Shown piece by piece: positions 19,979-23,330 of a stretch of 23,330 nucleotides of DNA (position 1 is the stretch's first letter; each line of letters opens with the position of its first letter). Where the stretch lies: NCBI GenBank assembly GCA_964492335.1, contig CAZBJX010000028.1:1-23330 (forward strand), in the 5' to 3' direction. This DNA is from JAFGCL01 sp964492335. GTDB taxonomy: Bacteria; Chloroflexota; Dehalococcoidia; UBA2247; RBG-13-53-26. Under the pieces are notes generated by a model. The model made no database searches. It was not told the DNA's origin and was given only the letters and a program-made list of their open reading frames with translations. A program made the translations under genes and the position numbers.

Positions 19979-21141
19979 AGAAGTGCACCACCGGCCGACT
20001 CGATAACGTCCCCCCTTCGGGGATACGCAAGTTCTTCGACCTCCTGGCCGGCATGCAGGGAGTCATCTCGCTGGGCGTGGGCGAGCCCGACTTCTCCACC
20101 CCCTGGACCATCACCGAGGCAGCCATCCGCTCCCTGGAAGACGGCTTCACCATGTACACCTCGAACGCCGGCATGCCCGAGCTGCGCCGCGACCTGGCGG
20201 CCTACCTGGCCCGGACGTACGGGGTGGAGTACGACCCCGATACGGAGGTCCTGATCACCAACGGGGTCAGCGAGGGGCTGGACCTGGCCGCGCGGGCCCT
20301 CCTGGACCCCGGCGACGAGGTCATCATGCCCGACCCGGCGTACGTGGCCTACCCGGCCGCCGTGCTGCTGGCAGACGGGGTACCGGTGTGGGCCCCCACC
20401 AACTGCGACAACGGGTTCCGGTTGTCGGCCGGGGACGTGGACGCGGCGGTGACGGCGCGCACCAAGGCCATCCTCATCGGCTACCCGGCCAACCCCACCG
20501 GCGCGGTGATGGAGGCGGACGCGCTGGCCGGGATCGCGGAGGTGGCCCGCAGGCGCAGGCTCCTGGTCATCTCGGACGAGATCTACAGTCTGCTGGTCTA
20601 CGACATGGAGCCGGTCTGCTTCGCCGCCCTCCCCGGCATGAAGGACCACACCGTGCTGCTGGGCGGGTTCTCCAAGGCCTTCGCCATGACCGGCTGGCGC
20701 ATCGGCTACGCCGCCGCCAGGAGAGAGATCATCGCCGGCATGACCAAGATCCACCAGTACACGGCGCTGTCCTCGGCCACCATGGGCCAGGTGGCGGCGC
20801 TGGAGGCGCTGCGCTCCGGTGAGGACGAGGCCCGGAGGATGATCGAGGAGTACGGCCGGCGCCGCCGGGTCATCGTCAGGGGGCTCAACGACATCGGGCT
20901 CCCCTGCTTCGAGCCCCGGGGGGCCTTCTACGCCTTCCCCCGGATCACCGGCACGGGCATGACCTCCGAGGAGTTCGCCGAAAACCTGCTCATGGAGGAG
21001 AAGGTGGCGGTGGTCCACGGATCGGCCTTCGGCCCCGGCGGGGAAGGCCATGTCCGCTGCTGCTACGCCACCTCGATGCCCAACATCGAAGAGGCGCTCA
21101 TCCGCATGGCCCGCTTCGTCCAGCGGCACCGGCAGGTGTAG
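19975..21141 (+). CDS. PLP-dependent aminotransferase, class I/II fold type I
   Basis: This 388-residue enzyme has the family hallmarks in order: SLGVGEPDFSTPW, YTSNAGMPELRRDLA (substrate-pocket segment), TNGVSEGLDLAARALLDPGDEV, YPANPTGA, ISDEIYSLLVYD (PLP-pyridine Asp), and the Schiff-base lysine K234 in GGFSKAFAMTGWRIGY. The C-terminal arginine that binds the substrate carboxylate lies in GHVRCCYA. It matches the AspC/AlaT-like group rather than the MalY group. The amino donor cannot be read from sequence. It is coupled by ATGA to the Lrp gene and appears to close the operon that starts at gatC. No clear terminator follows. Confidence 0.92.
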   Translation: MKKCTTGRLDNVPPSGIRKFFDLLAGMQGVISLGVGEPDFSTPWTITEAAIRSLEDGFTMYTSNAGMPELRRDLAAYLARTYGVEYDPDTEVLITNGVSEGLDLAARALLDPGDEVIMPDPAYVAYPAAVLLADGVPVWAPTNCDNGFRLSAGDVDAAVTARTKAILIGYPANPTGAVMEADALAGIAEVARRRRLLVISDEIYSLLVYDMEPVCFAALPGMKDHTVLLGGFSKAFAMTGWRIGYAAARREIIAGMTKIHQYTALSSATMGQVAALEALRSGEDEARRMIEEYGRRRRVIVRGLNDIGLPCFEPRGAFYAFPRITGTGMTSEEFAENLLMEEKVAVVHGSAFGPGGEGHVRCCYATSMPNIEEALIRMARFVQRHRQV

Positions 21142-21161
21142 GCCCACGAAAAGGGGGTACT

Positions 21162-21272
21162 GTGAAAGGACGATTCGGCACCCGCACCGTCGTCCTTCTT
21201 CTCTGGCCGGCGGCGATTATCGCTGTCTGCGGCCCGGCCATCCGGTGCCGGTGCACGGGCCGCGGTTGTTGA
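21162..21272 (+). CDS. Candidate 36-residue membrane peptide
   Basis: A GTG at 21162, preceded by AAGGGGG at 21150-21156, opens a 37-codon frame ending at TGA 21270-21272. The product has a basic N-terminus (MKGRFGTRT) followed by a hydrophobic stretch (VVLLLWPAAIIAVCGPAI) and a Cys/Arg-rich tail (RCRCTGRGC), consistent with a single-pass membrane peptide. It lies 20 bp after the aminotransferase stop. The stop overlaps the -35 box of the next promoter. Short length keeps confidence low. Confidence 0.35.
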   Translation: MKGRFGTRTVVLLLWPAAIIAVCGPAIRCRCTGRGC

Positions 21273-21297
21273 CACTGGCCCTCCCCCCTGATAGGGT
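21269..21297 (+). promoter_or_regulatory. Promoter of the DUF1538-PII operon
   Basis: A perfect TTGACA (21269-21274) is followed after 17 bp by a weak TAGGGT (21292-21297). The predicted start near 21304 gives a leader of about 80 nt to the TTG start at 21384, which has AGGAGG at 21373-21378. Confidence 0.5.
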
Positions 21298-21383
21298 GAA
21301 GGCATCCGCATGAACGGCTCCGGACACGCGCCAGCCGCCCGGTCCTGCCGCATCCCGGCCGGGACGGACCTCAGGAGGCCCCC

Positions 21384-22148
21384 TTGCTGAGGACCATCCG
21401 GGACACCCTGAAGAAAGCCCTGGAGGCGCTCAAGCCCATTGTGGCAACCGACGAGGGTTCCTTCCTGAAGGCCATGTGGGGCACCCTGAAGGAAGCCCTG
21501 AAGGCCCTCATGCCCATCGTGGCGGCCATAGTAGTGCTGCAGTTCGCGGTGCTGCACGTCTCCACGGACGTCTTCCTGCGCTTCCTGGCCGGGTCGGTCA
21601 TGGTGCTGGCGGGCATAACCCTCTTCCTCTACGGGGTCCGGGAGGGCATACTGCCCATGGGGCGGGACGTCGGCGCGGCATTGCCGGAGCGCTCCTCCAC
21701 CATATTCGCCCTCGGGGTGGCCGCCGTCTTCGGCTTCGCGGTGACCTATGCGGAGCCCAGCGTGATGGTGCTCAGGGACATGTCCATGGAGGCCGGCGGC
21801 AGCCGCATGTCTCCCCTGGTCTTCGTGGTAGCCACAGGGATGGCCCTTCTCTTCGTGGCGGCGCTGGCGCGCATCCTCCTGGGGTTTCCCACCAGGTACC
21901 TCCTGGCCGTTGTCTACGGGATCATCCTGGTCCTGGCCATGTTCACGCCGCCCGAGTTCCTGTCCATCGCCTTTGACTCCGGGGGGGCGGCGGCCGGGCC
22001 GCTGACGGTGCCCGTGCTGCTGGCCCTGGGGCTGGGCTTCGTCTCGGTGCTGGCCCACCGTTCACCCCTGTCGGACGGTTTCGGGCTGATCGGGATCGCC
22101 TGCTCCGGCCCGATCATGGGCGTCCTGCTGTGGGGGATAATCTTCTGA
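21384..22148 (+). CDS. DUF1538 integral membrane protein (first of pair)
   Basis: This 254-residue polytopic membrane protein has about six hydrophobic helices after an amphipathic N-terminus. DUF1538 signatures are LPMGRDVG at 90-97, GFAVTYAEPSVMVL around 118-130, AFDSGGAAAGPLTV at 196-209 and SDGFGLIG near 231-238. The TTG start is chosen because AGGAGG lies 5 bp upstream and no ATG or GTG alternative is as well placed; the in-frame ATG at 21474 would remove about 30 residues. The N-terminal amphipathic segment is a tandem duplication (21387 and 21465, 26 codons apart). Its stop overlaps the next start by one base. Transport or channel activity is presumed for the family, but the substrate is unknown. 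Confidence 0.85.
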   Translation: MLRTIRDTLKKALEALKPIVATDEGSFLKAMWGTLKEALKALMPIVAAIVVLQFAVLHVSTDVFLRFLAGSVMVLAGITLFLYGVREGILPMGRDVGAALPERSSTIFALGVAAVFGFAVTYAEPSVMVLRDMSMEAGGSRMSPLVFVVATGMALLFVAALARILLGFPTRYLLAVVYGIILVLAMFTPPEFLSIAFDSGGAAAGPLTVPVLLALGLGFVSVLAHRSPLSDGFGLIGIACSGPIMGVLLWGIIF

Positions 22149-22891
22149 TGAACGCCTCCTCCCTGCTCACCGGCCTGGACGGCGTCCTCATCAAGGTCAC
22201 CGTGCCCGTGGGCATGTTGGTGGCCTTCTTCCTGGTGTTCCAGGCGCTCTTCCTGCGGCAGCCGGTCAGGCGGGTTCTGTTCCTCCTCAGGCGCGTGCTG
22301 ATTGCCTTCGTGGGGCTGGTGTTGTTCCTCCACGGGATCAACCTGGCCTTCCTGCCCATGGGGATGGAGATCGGCGGCCTGTTCGCCAACTTCCGCCACA
22401 CCTGGGTGCTGGTCCCCGTGGGGTTCGCCCTGGGCTTCCTCATCACCTTCGCCGAGCCGCAGGTGCGCGTATTGAGCCAGCAGGTGGAAGAGGCCTCGGA
22501 CGGCTACATCCATGCCCCGGTCATCCTCTACACCCTTTGCTTCGGCGTGGCCGCCTTCTCCGCGCTGGCCATGGCGCGGACCGTCTACGGCATACCCCTG
22601 CTGCAGATCATCGTCCCCGGCTATGTCACCGCCCTGGTGCTGCTCCCCATTGCCGACAAGAACTTCGTCAGCCTGGCCTTCGACTCCGGAAGCATCGCCT
22701 CGGGACCGCTGACGGTGGCGTTCATAATGTCCTTGACCGTGGGGGCGGCCGCGGTCATGCCGGGGCGCGACCCCCTGGTGGACGGCTTCGGCCTTATCGG
22801 GATTATAACGCTGGCGCCGATCATATCGCTCCAGGCACTGAGCCTGGTGTATCGCGTGCGGGCGCCAGGAGGAGGCAACCATAATGACTGA
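22148..22891 (+). CDS. DUF1538 integral membrane protein (second of pair)
   Basis: This 247-residue paralogue of the preceding protein has the same motif order: LPMGMEIGG, GFLITFAEPQVRVL, AFDSGSIASGPLTV and VDGFGLIGI. The conserved Asp-Ser-Gly and Ala-Glu-Pro motifs in both suggest paired half-channels or a heterodimer. ATG 22148 (overlapping TGA, TGATG) is preferred over the in-frame GTG at 22130 because it couples directly to the upstream stop. Its C-terminus (VRAPGGGNHND) overlaps the PII-like gene start by 8 bp. It probably acts in the cytoplasmic membrane with its partner. Confidence 0.87.
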   Translation: MNASSLLTGLDGVLIKVTVPVGMLVAFFLVFQALFLRQPVRRVLFLLRRVLIAFVGLVLFLHGINLAFLPMGMEIGGLFANFRHTWVLVPVGFALGFLITFAEPQVRVLSQQVEEASDGYIHAPVILYTLCFGVAAFSALAMARTVYGIPLLQIIVPGYVTALVLLPIADKNFVSLAFDSGSIASGPLTVAFIMSLTVGAAAVMPGRDPLVDGFGLIGIITLAPIISLQALSLVYRVRAPGGGNHND

Positions 22892-23312
22892 AGGCACTCC
22901 CGGCAGCAGGACTCTCATCGTGACCGTCGTCAACAAGGGCTGGGGCGATACCGTGATCGAGGCTTCCATGAAAGCCGGCGCCGAGGGGGGGACCATCCTG
23001 TTCGGGCGCGGCGTGGGCATCCACGAGAGGAAGAAGATCCTGGGCATAGCCATCGAGCCCCAGAAGGAGATCGTCTTCACCCTCACATCGTCGAAGAGGG
23101 CCGAGGCCATCCTCGACGAAATAGTGAAGGCGGCGCGGCTGTTCGAGCCTGCGACGGGCCTCGCCTTCACCATCCCGGTGGACCGGTTCGCCGGGACGGT
23201 CCACATACCGTGCGACGACCCGCCGGAACTGCCGCCTACGGCGGCGGGATCGCCACCGTCACCGCCGCCCCCGGGCCCTCCTCCGCCTCCCCCCGGCCAC
23301 CCGCCGCCGTAG
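22884..23312 (+). CDS. PII-like signalling protein with proline-rich C-terminal tail
   Basis: This 142-residue protein has a ferredoxin-like PII core at about 8-107 (LIVTVVNKGWGDTVIEASMKAG, GGTILFGRGVG, EIVFTLTSSKRAEAILDEI, LAFTIPVDRFAG). The T-loop region (about 40-60) lacks the uridylylated Tyr of GlnB/GlnK, so it belongs with PII-like proteins that sense other nucleotides or metabolites. The core ends at about residue 108. The remaining residues form a tail of prolines, glycines and serines not expected in the family. AGGAGGAGG precedes the ATG, and the gene overlaps the second DUF1538 gene by 8 bp, so it is probably the dedicated regulator of that membrane pair. The stop lies inside an inverted repeat. 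Confidence 0.85.
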   Translation: MTEGTPGSRTLIVTVVNKGWGDTVIEASMKAGAEGGTILFGRGVGIHERKKILGIAIEPQKEIVFTLTSSKRAEAILDEIVKAARLFEPATGLAFTIPVDRFAGTVHIPCDDPPELPPTAAGSPPSPPPPGPPPPPPGHPPP

Positions 23313-23314
23313 GC
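23234..23314. repeat. 15-bp inverted repeat around the PII tail
   Basis: GCCTACGGCGGCGGG (23234-23248) and its exact reverse complement (23300-23314) enclose 51 bp that encode the proline-rich stretch. The TAG stop (23310-23312) lies within the right arm. It could fold as a long-loop hairpin at the operon end. It is 16 bp from the right edge of the window. Confidence 0.8.
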
Positions 23315-23330
23315 CCGGCCGGGAGGGCGC

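Overview
The window is a GC-rich (by eye about two thirds G+C) bacterial segment with tightly packed operons, short intergenic gaps, frequent ATGA/GTGA start-stop overlaps and readable sigma-70-type promoters. The gene content suggests an anaerobic Chloroflexota (Dehalococcoidia-like) lineage: an oxygen-sensitive 4-hydroxybutyryl-CoA dehydratase-type enzyme, a thiolase-fold/DUF35 pair, a probable Re-citrate synthase, a 2[4Fe-4S] ferredoxin and large anchored beta-propeller surface proteins. The taxonomic guess is an inference. No rRNA or tRNA is visible.

Layout. (1) 1-126: the left edge cuts through what looks like the N-terminal end of an IS630-type transposase on the minus strand, followed by a GC-rich hairpin. 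(2) 183-4142, minus strand: a four-gene acyl-CoA operon (crotonase-fold hydratase, thiolase-fold Ltp2-like protein, DUF35 Zn-ribbon/OB partner, [4Fe-4S]/FAD dehydratase) read from a very good promoter at 4172-4200. (3) 4237-5199: a HigB/HigA-like toxin-antitoxin pair lies between two 145-bp direct repeats (2 mismatches). Each repeat carries the last 80 bp of the neighbouring citrate/homocitrate-synthase gene. The toxin promoter straddles the left repeat junction and overlaps a 26-bp dyad. (4) 5120-6343, minus strand: the Re-citrate synthase/homocitrate synthase-family gene. (5) 6667-15371, plus strand: three large secreted, C-terminally membrane-anchored surface proteins (a seven-repeat propeller protein, a gingipain-type C25 peptidase with five FN3-like domains, and an eight-repeat propeller-like protein). 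All three end in an IPT/TIG domain, a transmembrane helix and an Arg-rich tail. (6) 15483-21141, plus strand: an apparent eight-gene operon, gatC-gatA-unknown-FAD oxidoreductase-ferredoxin-small protein-Lrp/AsnC regulator-aminotransferase. (7) 21162-23312, plus strand: a possible 36-residue membrane peptide, then two DUF1538 membrane proteins and a PII-like signalling protein with an unusual proline-rich tail.

How the parts may work together. The minus-strand operon reads as a CoA-thioester degradation module (dehydration/isomerisation, hydration, C-C cleavage) that could feed acetyl-CoA or propionyl-CoA into central metabolism, where the Re-citrate synthase candidate would act. The surface block would supply extracellular proteolysis and binding. 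The FAD enzyme, ferredoxin, Lrp and aminotransferase genes are translationally coupled and suggest amino-acid or redox metabolism. The DUF1538/PII set looks like a membrane transporter or channel with a dedicated small-molecule sensor. The most unusual items are the repeat-flanked toxin-antitoxin insertion with a junction-built promoter, the DUF1538-PII set, and the pairing of a radical dehydratase with an Ltp2/DUF35-type lyase.
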